From contig OX365948.1 in the NCBI GenBank assembly GCA_947247005.1, positions 10,591,455-10,655,454 of the forward strand: DNA of 64,000 nucleotides. Reading direction: 5' to 3'. Positions 57,801 through 63,546 of the stretch are shown piece by piece. The position numbers were made by a program, and so were the translations under genes. The stretch's first letter is position 1. The number at the start of each line of letters is the position of its first letter. Under the pieces are notes generated by a model. It made no database searches, had not been told where the DNA came from, and was given only the letters and a program-made list of their open reading frames with translations. The stretch comes from Spisula solida. Its lineage: Eukaryota; Mollusca; Bivalvia; Venerida; Mactridae.

Positions 57801-58952
57801 CACAGGTTGTATTAGTAATAATAAATGAAAGAATGAGTATTTCTTACAGTATAATGTTATGAGTGACACTCATTGTGCATATATCTAACACTCTTAAACT
57901 GGTACTATACGGCAATCTAGTGACGTTATTCACCTAGTGCAATAACCTAGTGCGTGCAAACTGTATACCTTACATGTCTGTTTTATCCACCAACTTACAT
58001 AATCATCATCAACGTCTTAACCAGCATCATTATTGTCATCATTGCCCATCAATGACATAATCATCATCACCAGGATGATCGTCATTTTTTATAATCATCC
58101 ATCAGTAACATCATCATTGTTATTTTTATTATCATAGATTATCACAAACATCATCATCACATCACCATCATCAATAGTAACAACATAATCACTATGAATA
58201 ACATCTCTTTACAACTCGCACCTGACCTTAATTCATTAACATCATCATTACTTCATTGACATCAGTTTTCATTTCAACAATACTAAACATCATCAGTAGC
58301 AATAAGGGGGAAAGCAGTTTTTGGGTAATTTCTATTACAGTTTTGGACAAAGCAACATTTCCAGCTGTTAAAAAAACAATAAAATCATATGCGAAACTTC
58401 TAGACTAATTTGATTCATTATCATGTAACCTTAATAAAACTAAAAAATAATGTGAAGTTCCAGTTTAGATTAAAGTACACTTAACCTCAAGGCAAGGCCT
58501 TGAACAACATTGCTTGTCATCATAGTTGTATTTGGTTAAGATATCTTGGAAGCTAATCATTCATTTAAAACAGATTTATCAATATACTGTCAGATCTTGG
58601 ATCAGTTCATTGCGTCATCAAATATTGACTAACTTTATGTCGACAAATTTCAACAATATTGGGTAATCTATTGTTAGACAATCAAGTACCTCGGTACAAG
58701 CTGACTGGCTTACAGTCTTCCTATCAATCAAACTTAGTTTTGTTTTGGTAAATAAGTGTGAAAATATATAATGAGTTACCAAGGAGACCGGTGGAGAAGC
58801 TGCTTGTTGTACAACAGTCTGCGGAGGTTGGGGTGGTGGTTGGTTTCTTTGCATCAAAAGCAACATTTTCATATCATCAAGTTCTTTTTGTAAACCATGC
58901 ATTTTGTCTAAATGTTCTCTTTGCAATCGTCTCAATTCTCTTTCCAGCTCAT
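24784..58952 (-). CDS. CCDC17: CCDC17-like protein with long C2-like C-terminal extension (5' end outside window)
   Basis: Exons in transcript order: 58780-58952, 52541-52614, (50937-51023 doubtful), 49887-50006, 49119-49480, [a missing short exon], 43833-44042, 42542-42761, 41821-41928, (39744-39881 and 39464-39535 tentative), 39179-39276, 36940-37132, 35985-36267, 34968-35224, 34467-34586, 33729-33884, 33299-33412, 31271-31444, 30467-30700, 30024-30110, 29238-29324, 28758-28853, 27369-27476, 26864-27019, 26502-26594, 25706-25849, 24784-24825. About 1,300 residues are visible. Identity rests on three blocks shared in order with human CCDC17: 'GFVIFYDF…LDP', 'AWAKIPLFD…GRFRIP' and 'AELYYRIVN'. 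Human CCDC17 (about 620 aa) ends soon after the third; here some 800 residues follow, with repeated beta-rich, C2-like units. Function is unknown in the family. All exon junctions but one are in phase. Confidence 0.85.
24845..25080. repeat. Dispersed repeat ('TCTCCC…ATTCCTGACAATGTG' family)
   Basis: Shares TCTCCC, 'CCTGACAATGTG', 'CAAACTTTGTGACATCCA' and 'ACAAAAT' blocks with about 26690-26830 and 42340-42500. Ends not defined. Lies in the last intron of the CCDC17-like gene. Confidence 0.5.
25436..25512 (+). repeat. 77 bp near-perfect hairpin (palindrome)
   Basis: Positions 25436-25471 pair with 25477-25512 (coordinates sum to 50948) over 36 base pairs and a loop of about 5 nt. As + strand RNA every stem position pairs: three departures from Watson-Crick (25442/25506, 25447/25501, 25465/25483) are U:G wobbles. 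On the - strand the same sites would be C:A mismatches. It may be a tiny palindromic MITE or a hairpin RNA precursor. It is antisense within the last CCDC17-like intron. Confidence 0.85.
25558..25660. repeat. 51 bp direct duplication
   Basis: The block beginning ACCTGTGACCAATACACGAC occurs at 25558 and 25609 with only a few differences. Next to the hairpin, in an intron. Confidence 0.85.
25706..25849 (-). CDS. CCDC17: CCDC17-like exon
   Basis: Acceptor TACCAG, donor AAGT|GTAAGT, phase 0 to 0, 48 codons ('VEVNTDYIPVGLEETYSRE'). No recognised motif. Confidence 0.9.
26502..26594 (-). CDS. CCDC17: CCDC17-like exon
   Basis: Acceptor TTTCAG, donor GCTG|GTAAGT, phase 0 to 0. 'IHLLEGSSIFVRVADARRDDE', beta-strand-like then acidic. 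Confidence 0.88.
26864..27019 (-). CDS. CCDC17: CCDC17-like exon
   Basis: Acceptor TTTGTAG, donor GGA|GTAAGA, phase 0 to 0, 52 codons ('FQLPLFAGSPSQTIL…EWMERNIRNNG'). Part of the last C2-like unit. Confidence 0.9.
27369..27476 (-). CDS. CCDC17: CCDC17-like exon
   Basis: Acceptor ACAG, donor ACAG|GTCTGT (a weaker GT), phase 0 to 0. 'HFPRRSFHRFMTMIIHLQEI', alternating hydrophobic strands. Confidence 0.9.
28133..28795. repeat. 50-51 bp tandem array made of an exon end plus splice donor, about 13 copies
   Basis: The unit (e.g. 'TTAAATCCATCCTTCCACTG' + 'TGGTGATGTGTTAGAAGATA') occurs 12 times downstream (in transcript order) of the true exon end at 28758, which is the 13th copy. Read on the - strand each unit contains the last coding codons (TSPQWKDGFK) and the donor AAG|GTGAG. 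The array therefore lays out about a dozen copies of a working exon-intron junction within 620 bp. Confidence 0.95.
28758..28853 (-). CDS. CCDC17: CCDC17-like exon whose 3' end seeds the tandem array
   Basis: Acceptor TTAACAG, donor TTTAAG|GTGAGT, phase 0 to 0, 32 codons ('GAPHATYDKLTFTELLDVR'). Chosen as the true exon because only this copy has the upstream coding sequence and acceptor. Confidence 0.92.
28935..29130. repeat. About 31 bp imperfect tandem repeat, 5-6 copies
   Basis: Unit 'CTCGGGAAGGGGTCTGACCA' + 'ACATTTTTTT' with small length changes, in the intron between 29238 and 28853. The open frame across it on the - strand is a repeat artefact. Confidence 0.85.
29238..29324 (-). CDS. 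CCDC17: CCDC17-like exon
   Basis: Acceptor TTTTAG, donor CTT|GTAAGG, phase 0 to 0. 'VSIDSAVNLPWSNFTHAHMC', the start of a C2-like unit (strand, then 'AVNLP' loop). Confidence 0.9.
30024..30110 (-). CDS. CCDC17: CCDC17-like exon
   Basis: Acceptor TTCCAG, donor CAAG|GTATAC, phase 0 to 0, 29 codons ('LDQDLNFICQYSPKHGLK'). Confidence 0.88.
30467..30700 (-). CDS. CCDC17: CCDC17-like exon, basic segment
   Basis: Acceptor TTACAG, donor CAGG|GTAAAT, phase 0 to 0, 78 codons. Arg-rich helix-like stretch 'MMRRTRRSIREVIALVASAK' links two beta-rich parts. Confidence 0.93.
31271..31444 (-). CDS. CCDC17: CCDC17-like exon
   Basis: Acceptor ATGCAG, donor GGAG|GTAAGT, phase 0 to 0, 58 codons. Contains 'SLNEGAHQLRLY', echoing 'SINEGTHTLPLF' in exon 34968-35224, and 'VPCASVLVRLVKV'. 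Confidence 0.95.
32319..32582. repeat. Dispersed repeat ending in 'GTGACAGGTGAGCTAAAA'
   Basis: Starts near 'GGGCCAAGATGGTCCTGTAT' and ends TATGTGACAGGTGAGCTAAAA, the terminal motif of the large repeats at 45030-45775 and 53658-54742. A diverged family member without the 145 bp internal repeats. Confidence 0.6.
33299..33412 (-). CDS. CCDC17: CCDC17-like exon
   Basis: Acceptor TTGTAG, donor GCAG|GTAAGC, phase 0 to 0, 38 codons ('YKTLTVVGYCTLNVFVETG'), beta-strands of a C2-like unit. Confidence 0.93.
33664..33742. repeat. 31-33 bp triplication spanning an exon-intron junction
   Basis: CTTCAAAAGAAGAG occurs at 33665, 33698 and 33729. On the - strand the copy at 33729 is the real exon end (TTGAAG|GTAAAA); the two in the intron repeat the coding end followed by GTTAAA. 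Confidence 0.9.
33729..33884 (-). CDS. CCDC17: CCDC17-like exon, C2-like unit
   Basis: Acceptor TTTCAG, donor GAAG|GTAAAA, phase 0 to 0, 52 codons ('LDSDVYNPVFEDKVEFRE'). The 'NPVF.D..EF' pattern resembles the NP.W…F strand of C2 domains. Confidence 0.95.
34467..34586 (-). CDS. CCDC17: CCDC17-like exon, start of C2-like unit
   Basis: Acceptor TTACAG, donor AAAA|GTAGGT, phase 0 to 0, 40 codons ('GDGFDVYIDACRYLPDS'), the first strand and loop of a C2-like fold. Confidence 0.93.
34968..35224 (-). CDS. CCDC17: CCDC17-like exon
   Basis: Acceptor TTGACAG, donor AGAG|GTAACC, phase 1 to 0. 'SINEGTHTLPLFQPPIPEP' then 'RYGKSSLRVYVFQGQPRPG' and an acidic run 'DISDVDDEDTLPE'. Confidence 0.95.
35255..35420. 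repeat. Dispersed repeat ('GGGATGTGTGCTAATG' family), inverted copy
   Basis: Opposite-strand relative of 9120-9480: contains GGCATAATGCCAAATCCTGA and 'CATTAGCTCACATCC'. Approximate ends. Confidence 0.5.
35985..36267 (-). CDS. CCDC17: CCDC17-like exon
   Basis: Acceptor GTACAG, donor GATA|GTAAGT, phase 0 to 1, 94 codons ('YGYHVFGQQEATFQDVEFQG', 'LIARLYLKKRQSD', 'CVAWSFLPLV'). Beta-rich, with an acidic loop. Confidence 0.95.
36235..36395. repeat. 87 bp tandem duplication over an intron-exon junction
   Basis: ACAGGTGACAGGGCTGGTAG and about 54 following bases are repeated at 36235 and 36322 with one mismatch. The lower copy includes the real 3' splice site and first codons (VVQSTTSPVTC) of exon 35985-36267. 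The upper copy duplicates that acceptor and coding start inside the intron. Confidence 0.93.
36940..37132 (-). CDS. CCDC17: CCDC17-like exon, GC-rich
   Basis: Acceptor TTTTTAG, donor AAAG|GTATGT, phase 2 to 0, 64 codons. Pro/Arg-rich linker 'LPSIQRRAPRSTSPAQ' then 'LGFQVDRVKNAEPGEG'. Markedly richer in GC than its surroundings. Confidence 0.92.
37811..37998. repeat. 30 bp tandem repeat, about 6 copies
   Basis: Unit 'GTTAAGGGCTGTAACTCGTC' + 'ATTTGACTAT'. Intronic. The unit is a multiple of three, so it creates a spurious open frame on the + strand. Confidence 0.92.
38259..38438. mobile_element. Foldback MITE ('CCTCTGTAGAGCAA' family) with partial second copy
   Basis: AACCTCTGTACAGCAACACC pairs with GTTGTTGCTATACAGAGG (38259-38336); a further inverted piece (GAGAGGTTGTTGCTCTACAG) follows near 38385 and TATACTGTA near 38438. 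Confidence 0.6.
38763..38908. repeat. 73 bp perfect or near-perfect tandem duplication
   Basis: CGTACGGGGCAATATAAGAA… begins at 38763 and again at 38836; about one difference (ATTTG/ATCTG). Intronic. Confidence 0.93.
39179..39276 (-). CDS. CCDC17: CCDC17-like exon, Pro-rich linker
   Basis: Acceptor TTTCCAG, donor GCAG|GTAAAT, phase 0 to 2. 'NIPPPPTATPLPTPRKQKRR', a flexible linker between the CCDC17 core and the extension. Confidence 0.85.
39464..39535 (-). CDS. Tentative CCDC17-like cassette exon
   Basis: 24 codons, phase 0 to 0, good donor TCAA|GTAAGA but poor acceptor (ATCAAAAG). 'TMSYSTENQTQCLEASQ'. The neighbours join in phase with or without it. Confidence 0.3.
39744..39881 (-). CDS. 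Tentative CCDC17-like cassette exon
   Basis: 46 codons, phase 0 to 0, pyrimidine-rich acceptor (TTCTTTTTTGTTCTC…TGTAG) and strong donor TTGG|GTAAGT. 'MPGQQMYRQTQFNQNSEN'. Being in phase it can be included or skipped. Confidence 0.45.
40188..40603. repeat. 45 bp tandem repeat, about 9 copies
   Basis: Unit 'CCTACAGTCAAACCTGTGTT' + 'AATGGTCACTTGATTTAAAC' + 'AACCA'. Few variants (GTG/CTG, AAAC/AACC). The 45 bp period keeps a false 141-codon frame open on the - strand. The motif AGTCAAACCTGT recurs inverted at 40724-40736. Confidence 0.95.
41821..41928 (-). CDS. CCDC17: CCDC17-like exon, conserved 'AELYYRIVN' block
   Basis: Acceptor TGCCAG, donor ACAG|GTACGA, phase 0 to 0. 'GDAELYYRIVNMRESEVHSM' aligns with the human CCDC17 block 'QAELFLRLVNARDAAV', followed by 'NYNQY' near human 'HEYQY' (human sequence recalled, not searched). 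Confidence 0.95.
42340..42500. repeat. Dispersed repeat ('TCTCCC…' family), further copy
   Basis: Shares 'CAGTCAAACTTTGTGGCATC' and flanking blocks with 24845-25080. Ends not defined. Confidence 0.45.
42542..42761 (-). CDS. CCDC17: CCDC17-like exon, conserved core block
   Basis: Acceptor TTTTAG, donor TAAG|GTAGGT, phase 2 to 0, 73 codons. 'SDLGIVVELQASGG' and 'RAWAKIPLFDNNSALIAGRF' parallel human CCDC17 'VSLVCELQVW' and '[20 protein letters not shown]'. Confidence 0.97.
42868..43072. repeat. Fragment of the GGGCCC/GCTCACCTGTC repeat family
   Basis: Begins AACAAGAGAGCCCTCTAGGC then 'GGTTGCTCACTTGTCC'. A second diverged piece starts at 43068 (CTAGAGCTGTCAGAGACAGG). Non-coding. Confidence 0.5.
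43833..44042 (-). CDS. CCDC17: CCDC17-like exon, 'GFVIFYDF' block
   Basis: Acceptor GTTTCAG, donor CTAA|GTAAGA, phase 2 to 2, 69 codons. 'AGFVIFYDFMLSLDPQIQ' and 'VIGAKQPVPK' match human 'GAGLVIFYDFLRGLEAS' and 'ILASRQPVPR' in order. This is the strongest evidence for the family. Confidence 0.97.
45030..45775. repeat. Bivalve-type dispersed element with internal ~143 bp repeats
   Basis: Starts CAAGAGGGCCCAAAGGGCC…GTCGCTCACCTGTC and ends GTGACAGGTGAGCTAAAA, so the ends are inverted over GCTCACCTGTC. Inside, 'GTGACCTC…TACACAAGG' recurs at 45316, 45460 and 45602. No protein-coding frame. Related copies: 53658-54742 and 63547-64000. Confidence 0.85.
47391..48472. repeat. 44 bp minisatellite, about 24 copies, with higher-order structure
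   Basis: Unit 'GCACTTCAGATGAGTCATGT' + 'AGCTGTCACACCAGTTAACT' + 'CAAT'. At about 47430-47700 three variant units (including 'GTCACAACAATAACCT') repeat together as a block of about 130 bp. The later part is more uniform. Confidence 0.95.
49119..49480 (-). CDS. CCDC17: CCDC17-like exon, pre-core region
   Basis: Acceptor ATTTCAG, donor GATT|GTAAGA, phase 2 to 1, 120 codons ('ANRFDKRQISTAARTWVAT', 'YAENQPYGDETGSLISQLGA', 'DSSRLRWGQAVQFD'). Polar and probably disordered. The open frame running on past the donor is intron. Confidence 0.9.
49887..50006 (-). CDS. CCDC17: CCDC17-like exon, 'FHHEWN' repeat copy 2
   Basis: Acceptor GTTTCAG, donor CCGG|GTATTA, phase 2 to 2, 39 codons ('YVPAFHHEWNHARVYTPS'). 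Resembles the segment at 50937-51023. Confidence 0.8.
50937..51023 (-). pseudogene. Exon-like segment, 'FHHTWN' repeat copy 1, with a non-GT donor
   Basis: Acceptor TTTTTCAG, then 28 codons ('KPPPEFHHTWNFTQYYRP') in phase 2 to 2 with both neighbours. The in-phase donor reads CCCAG|GAATAT, i.e. GA instead of GT; one base change from GTATAT. Without it the exons at 52541 and 50006 still join in phase. Best read as a duplicated exon losing its donor, or a site with a sequence variant. Confidence 0.55.
52541..52614 (-). CDS. CCDC17: CCDC17-like exon
   Basis: Acceptor TTGACAG (alternative in-phase TTGCAG 30 bp on, exon start 52584), strong donor AATA|GTAAGT, phase 0 to 2. 'QKPYVDVGPLATYDQY'. Chosen over another open frame because only this one stays open through the next exons. 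Confidence 0.65.
52673..52686 (+). repeat. Run of 14 G
   Basis: Homopolymer 14 bp long, read as C14 on the gene's strand and immediately followed there by TATAAAAG. A likely spot for length errors in sequencing. Confidence 0.98.
53211..53390. repeat. 30 bp tandem repeat, six near-identical copies
   Basis: Unit 'TAATACTAAGATATATACCG' + 'GTATCAATTA', one substitution among six copies, with a central ATACCGGTAT palindrome. Open in two + frames only because the period is a multiple of three. Confidence 0.97.
53658..54742. repeat. Bivalve-type dispersed element, longest copy
   Basis: Starts AACAAGAGGCCCAAAGGGCT…GTTGCTCACCTGTC, ends CACTTTGTGACAGGTGAGCT. Carries about six diverged ~140 bp internal units ('TTTGACCTTGTGACCTAGTT' type). 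Directly abuts the TIR element at 54775. Confidence 0.85.
54775..55552 (-). mobile_element. TIR element copy B (uninterrupted reference copy)
   Basis: Inverse-orientation copy of 5750-7960: TAGTCAGG… at 54775 and …CTGACTG at 55552, TA on both sides (54773-54774, 55553-55554). At 778 bp it lacks the insertions found in copy A and shows the ancestral layout. No transposase. Confidence 0.88.
55902..57214. repeat. 36 bp minisatellite, about 36 copies
   Basis: Unit 'CCAACAGATAAACAGAGGCC' + 'AACAATCTGTGGTAAA', more variable towards both edges. It continues beyond the foldback insertion at 57645-57745. Because 36 is divisible by three, long false frames stay open on both strands. Confidence 0.96.
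57220..57639. mobile_element. 420 bp foldback transposon inserted in the 36 bp satellite
   Basis: The arms are inverted repeats over nearly the whole length (CAGTGTAGCATTACAACAT at the left; ATGTGGTATTGCTACACTG at the right; internal 'GCCATAAGTATTTT', 'TATGAAATATT' and 'TTACCTTGTGAAAC' blocks also pair). Flanked by GGTAA at 57215-57219 and 57640-57644, a 5 bp target duplication. The satellite resumes on the right. Confidence 0.92.
58000..58290. repeat. ATC/CAT-rich low-complexity stretch
   Basis: Irregular runs of CATCATCA-type trinucleotides. No coding frame. Confidence 0.8.
58780..58952 (-). CDS. CCDC17: CCDC17-like exon, coiled coil (most 5' in window)
   Basis: Acceptor AACTGCAG, donor CTTG|GTAACT, phase 1 to 0, 57 codons. 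'ELERELRRLQREHLDKMHG' and 'QKELDDMKMLLLMQRN' form a heptad coiled coil, then 'QPPPQPPQTVVQQ'. Entry in phase 1 shows that exons exist upstream. Confidence 0.92.
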
Positions 58953-60999
58953 CTGCAGTTAGAAAAAAAATAATTTAGACTTTTTGGATTATTTTCTTTA
59001 TCTCAAAACCTATTACATTCTACGTATATTCTGTAAAAATGTTTATATTTGTATGATGGGCTGGTGGCCAATATCAAATAAAATAATTGTCATGGTCACA
59101 TTCAAGTCATAATCAGAGTTCAAAGGACTAACAGAATAAGACACAGTGTCACACACATCACTTTATACGACCTCAAATGTTTAAGAAAGTCTTTAACAAT
59201 ACAGAGAGATGATGGAAGATTAACTTGAAAAAGGGATGTGTGGTACTTTACAGAGTGGTTGTTTATGCTTTGTTATGTTGAGGAGGTTATGTATTGTTCA
59301 TTATCACATAAAGCATGGTTATTGAAAAGTTTTGTGTACGGAATCATTATTCACAATGGGTTCAATATAAAGGAATGAATCAATTAACCCTTTACTCCAT
59401 AGGTATGTCACAGTGTTACATCATGTCCATATCCCTCGTCAATAACCAATTATTGTATGAGTATGGAGGGGATTTAATACAATTACAGAAATCATAATCA
59501 TGGTCTAAGGGAGCTCATTCTTGTTATTTGTACTAAAAGCTGCACAATGGTGGTGTACATAATTTAGCTTTATCTGGGTGTAGGGAGACAAGGGTTAAGA
59601 TGATGTTATAAACTTGTATTACATCTCCGGGGAAGTAAGCAGCATATCTGAGGTTTTCTTTCCAGTAAGCTTATTATAAATTACTCAATATCAAATACCT
59701 ACATTAACATCATTCAGGGTATACTAATAATTTCTAATTTATAAACTGACATGAATTTAATTTCAACTTTAAGCTAAAGATTCAGTATTCATGTATTCTT
59801 TAACTTTGTGGCACACAACCAACAAAGCAAGATACACATGTACATTTCCCTTAATTATTTCTTATTTTAATACAAGGTGAATAAGTAAATACCAATATAT
59901 TCAGGTGAACTTCATCCGTTAAAGTTCATATTTAAATTACAAGTGGCAAATTTCAGTACAAATCGATAGTCTTGTTTGAACAGTAATTTGTAGACATCAT
60001 TGAAAAATGTTCAATAGCACATTATACATTTTAGGCAGTATATTCAATCATAGAGGTGATTTTGTTCAGGAGTTTTACACTTTAGTAGAAAATATCAACA
60101 AATATTATGATCCGAGACATTTTGAAATTGAAAACCTGATTATGTTTATAAATTATATTGAAATTTGATTTTATAAGGCAACATTTTTTTATTTTTAGGC
60201 TAACATGATTTAAAAAAAATATTCCTATCAAAAGGGGGAAAATGAAGAAAAAAGAGGGCTGAAAGGGGCCTAGCAAGACCATTGTGTGAGCAACTTAAGG
60301 CCTAGAAAGGGCCTATTGTTACTTTTTCCTGTTCACTGCTCCCAAAAGCAAAATATTCAAAACATTCCGTAACCCTAAAAATAAGAAACTGCGGCCTATT
60401 TTTTCACACGATTACCGTATATTATATAAATGGGATGGATTCAAGTATTATGTATGGTTTAGTCATTGATTTTCTTAAACGTTCTGTCAGCCTTAACTAC
60501 AGATATTTTATTTATCAACAAATATTGAATAGTTTTATCACTGTATCATGTTAGCAAATCCTTATATAGTTACTTAAGGTATGTTGGTGTGATTTTGTTT
60601 GACCATTGAGCCTTAAAACCAATGTATGGTTACATATTCAAATAACATCTATAAATAAATATTTAAAATTTCATTTGTATGTTTATTGAAATCGTATTTG
60701 AAGTAAAAATACTTTCTAGTCAACATGGTTTGAAATTAGGCAAGTCATTACTTGTATTATATATTATTATAAACTTGTATGTCTATTTCTTTTTTCAGAT
60801 GTTAACACTGTTTCTCAACAATTTTCCATTATATAAACCTACCCAGATTTTCTGGACTGTATTCTAGCCAGTACTAACTTATCTTTTCACAAGGAACCAG
60901 CAACTTCTCTACATGAGAAGGAAAATCAACACTGTTGTCAAATTTTCATAGAAGGGTAACTTGTAATAGGTCACTTAGAAATCTGGGTTCAATAACCAG

Positions 61000-61197
61000 C
61001 TCACTAACCACGGCTGTATCATAAATGCTGCTGATCTCAGCACACTAACAACGGCTGTATCATAAATGCTGCTGATCTCAGCTCACTAACCACGGCTGTA
61101 TCATAAATGCTGCTGATCTCAGCTCACTAACCACGGCTGTATCATAAATGCTGCAGATCTCAGCACACTTACCACGGCTGTATCATAAATGCTGCTG
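61000..61197. repeat. 41 bp tandem repeat, 5 copies
   Basis: Unit 'CTCACTAACCACGGCTGTAT' + 'CATAAATGCTGCTGATCTCA' + 'G'. High identity between copies. Confidence 0.95.
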
Positions 61198-61634
61198 ATT
61201 TGATATATTACAGTGAATTAATCATAATTCAAATATGTTACTTTTATCATTAATAATAATAATATTTGTTTTGATCAAAGTTTATCTTTTATACCACTGT
61301 GTCAACCTATGTAAGTGGTCACCTGAATTAGACAGTCACCTGTCTCATTCAATGAAGTAATCATGTTAAGGAATTTAAACTGGCTATTTTTATCTTAAAT
61401 ATACATGTATTCTACAGTCACCTGCTGTAAGAGCTTGGTCCTTTAACTGCCTGCATGTTTAAGCCAGGTTTGTAAATAAATGTACAGTCATGTCAACAAA
61501 TTAAATCAGAGATATTATATTTACAATACCAGCCACCAAGTTCCATACACAACCCATAACCAAACACACACAATATAACACAAAGAGAGTAAAATATGAT
61601 ATATTTGTGTAAGAAAAGAAAAATAAAGATATAA

Positions 61635-61650
61635 GGGAGGGAGGGGAGGG
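61635..61650 (+). other. G-quadruplex-type motif
   Basis: GGGAGGGAGGGGAGGG: four G-runs with single-base loops, an unusually compact arrangement in otherwise AT-rich DNA. Confidence 0.85.
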
Positions 61651-63546
61651 TGTAATTATGATGGTAAAATATTTACAAACATTAGTTCATTTTTTATTAA
61701 ACAGTTGATTACTAAACGTGAGATAATGTTTTAATATTAATCACTGCAGTGAGCTGAAAAAAAGAACTTTGAGCATAAAATGCAAATCAGAACATTGTAA
61801 TTTTTTAAACAGATTAACATAAGTGGGAGGCCTGTTATATCATGCATAATATGCTTGTTCAAATCAGGGGTTTCATTTGATTCTTCAATAGACCCAATGA
61901 TCCATGAAATTTCCACAAAGCCACATTCATTTTGACACTCAGTATTCTAAATGAATGGTCAAAATTTCTTTGAATTAAAGGTAATTTTGCAGTAAAGTAG
62001 TATAGTTTAGTAGGTAAAATCCTGTAAAAATGATCAAAATGACCCTTGAGACTCAGCTCCTCGAGAAACCCATGTCAAATGCATTGGCTTGTGTTAAATA
62101 CATTTTCAGTACAAAAACAATATATAGAATGGGAGATAACTTTATTCAATTAATATTTCATATTGTTGACAAAAATAAAGTCACAGGACTAAAGCTCAAA
62201 GCATATACAATGTCAACATGGCATTACTTAACATAATCATTTCAAAATATTTGAACCACCTAGTGAAACCTTTAATTAAATATGAAAATATGTAAAGATA
62301 TCATGTACATGTATGTAATAGGTAAAATCATATAAATGTTGATAAAAAGCAATACAAAGTTTAAAATAACAGGCAGTAATCTTTACAACATGCGTAATTT
62401 CTGATACTAAGGATAATAAATAGTTTAAACAACAATTAAATGTATTTGAACAATAAACATGTGACAGTTAGGTATGATATTTGCCATTGTAAGCAACATA
62501 TGGGTCCAATATCATGTATTATGTATATAATTTATAGCAAATTTAATATTTATCTAAAATGCATGTAACGTTCAATGAGATTCCAATTTTTGAATAGGGA
62601 AATATTTGCACTATCATATAAGTTATATAAATAAACAAATTGCACTAGGTAGAGTAGTTTATAAAAACTAAACTATTAAAAAAAAATACAAAATACTAAT
62701 CAATAAATGCAAGCAAACACATAACTTCAAAAATAGAATGAAATGCATGATAGATAATGATTATATTTGAAGGATGCAGCTAACAGTAGGTAAACAACCT
62801 GACTGTTCTTAGAACCAAGAAATGATCCAGAAATACCATAAAATGTTGACAAAATAGTCATTATATCTTATATGATAACTACTAACTACTGTAAATATAT
62901 ACAAGCATTCTAGTCATTTTTACAACTAAGTAAACAAGAGCCATGATCACATGGCCATCCTCGCCGTATATGATTGCCACTTATGGGTGTTAAATAGAAA
63001 CAGGACTAGATATAATAAGAAGGAAAGAGATGTTAGGGAAAATAAATAAAGAGTTCATTAATGAAATGGAACTAGGCGGAGTTCAATAGAAGGGAAAATG
63101 TTTCGGTTGATCACCCCCATAATTGCAATTTGTCGAAAAAATGTGAGGACTTTGTGGGACGTTAAAAAATAAACAGGACTATTGTCACAAAACCTGCATG
63201 GTTAAATGAAATAAATCAAATTATATACCATCAGAAATCAGAATCCTTTTTCTACATACTGCAAAGATATTAACTAAAACAAATACGCGGTCAAAGAGTT
63301 ACAGGTGACTAAACAAGGTCACTAACGTTGACCCGGCGCACAAAATGACGGTGCACTATTTAACACGAAGTTAGTGCTTCGCTTAGGGCTATGAAGTACG
63401 AAGTTCATAGTGATAAGTGTGATGGAAACATTCCAGTACCACACTGAGCCACACAAGTAATGCATGGGTGAGAATCGCATGTATTTTTCTGAATCTTACA
63501 TCGCATATCTAGGCGAGAATCCGTACGATGAAACGTTGGTATTTTG

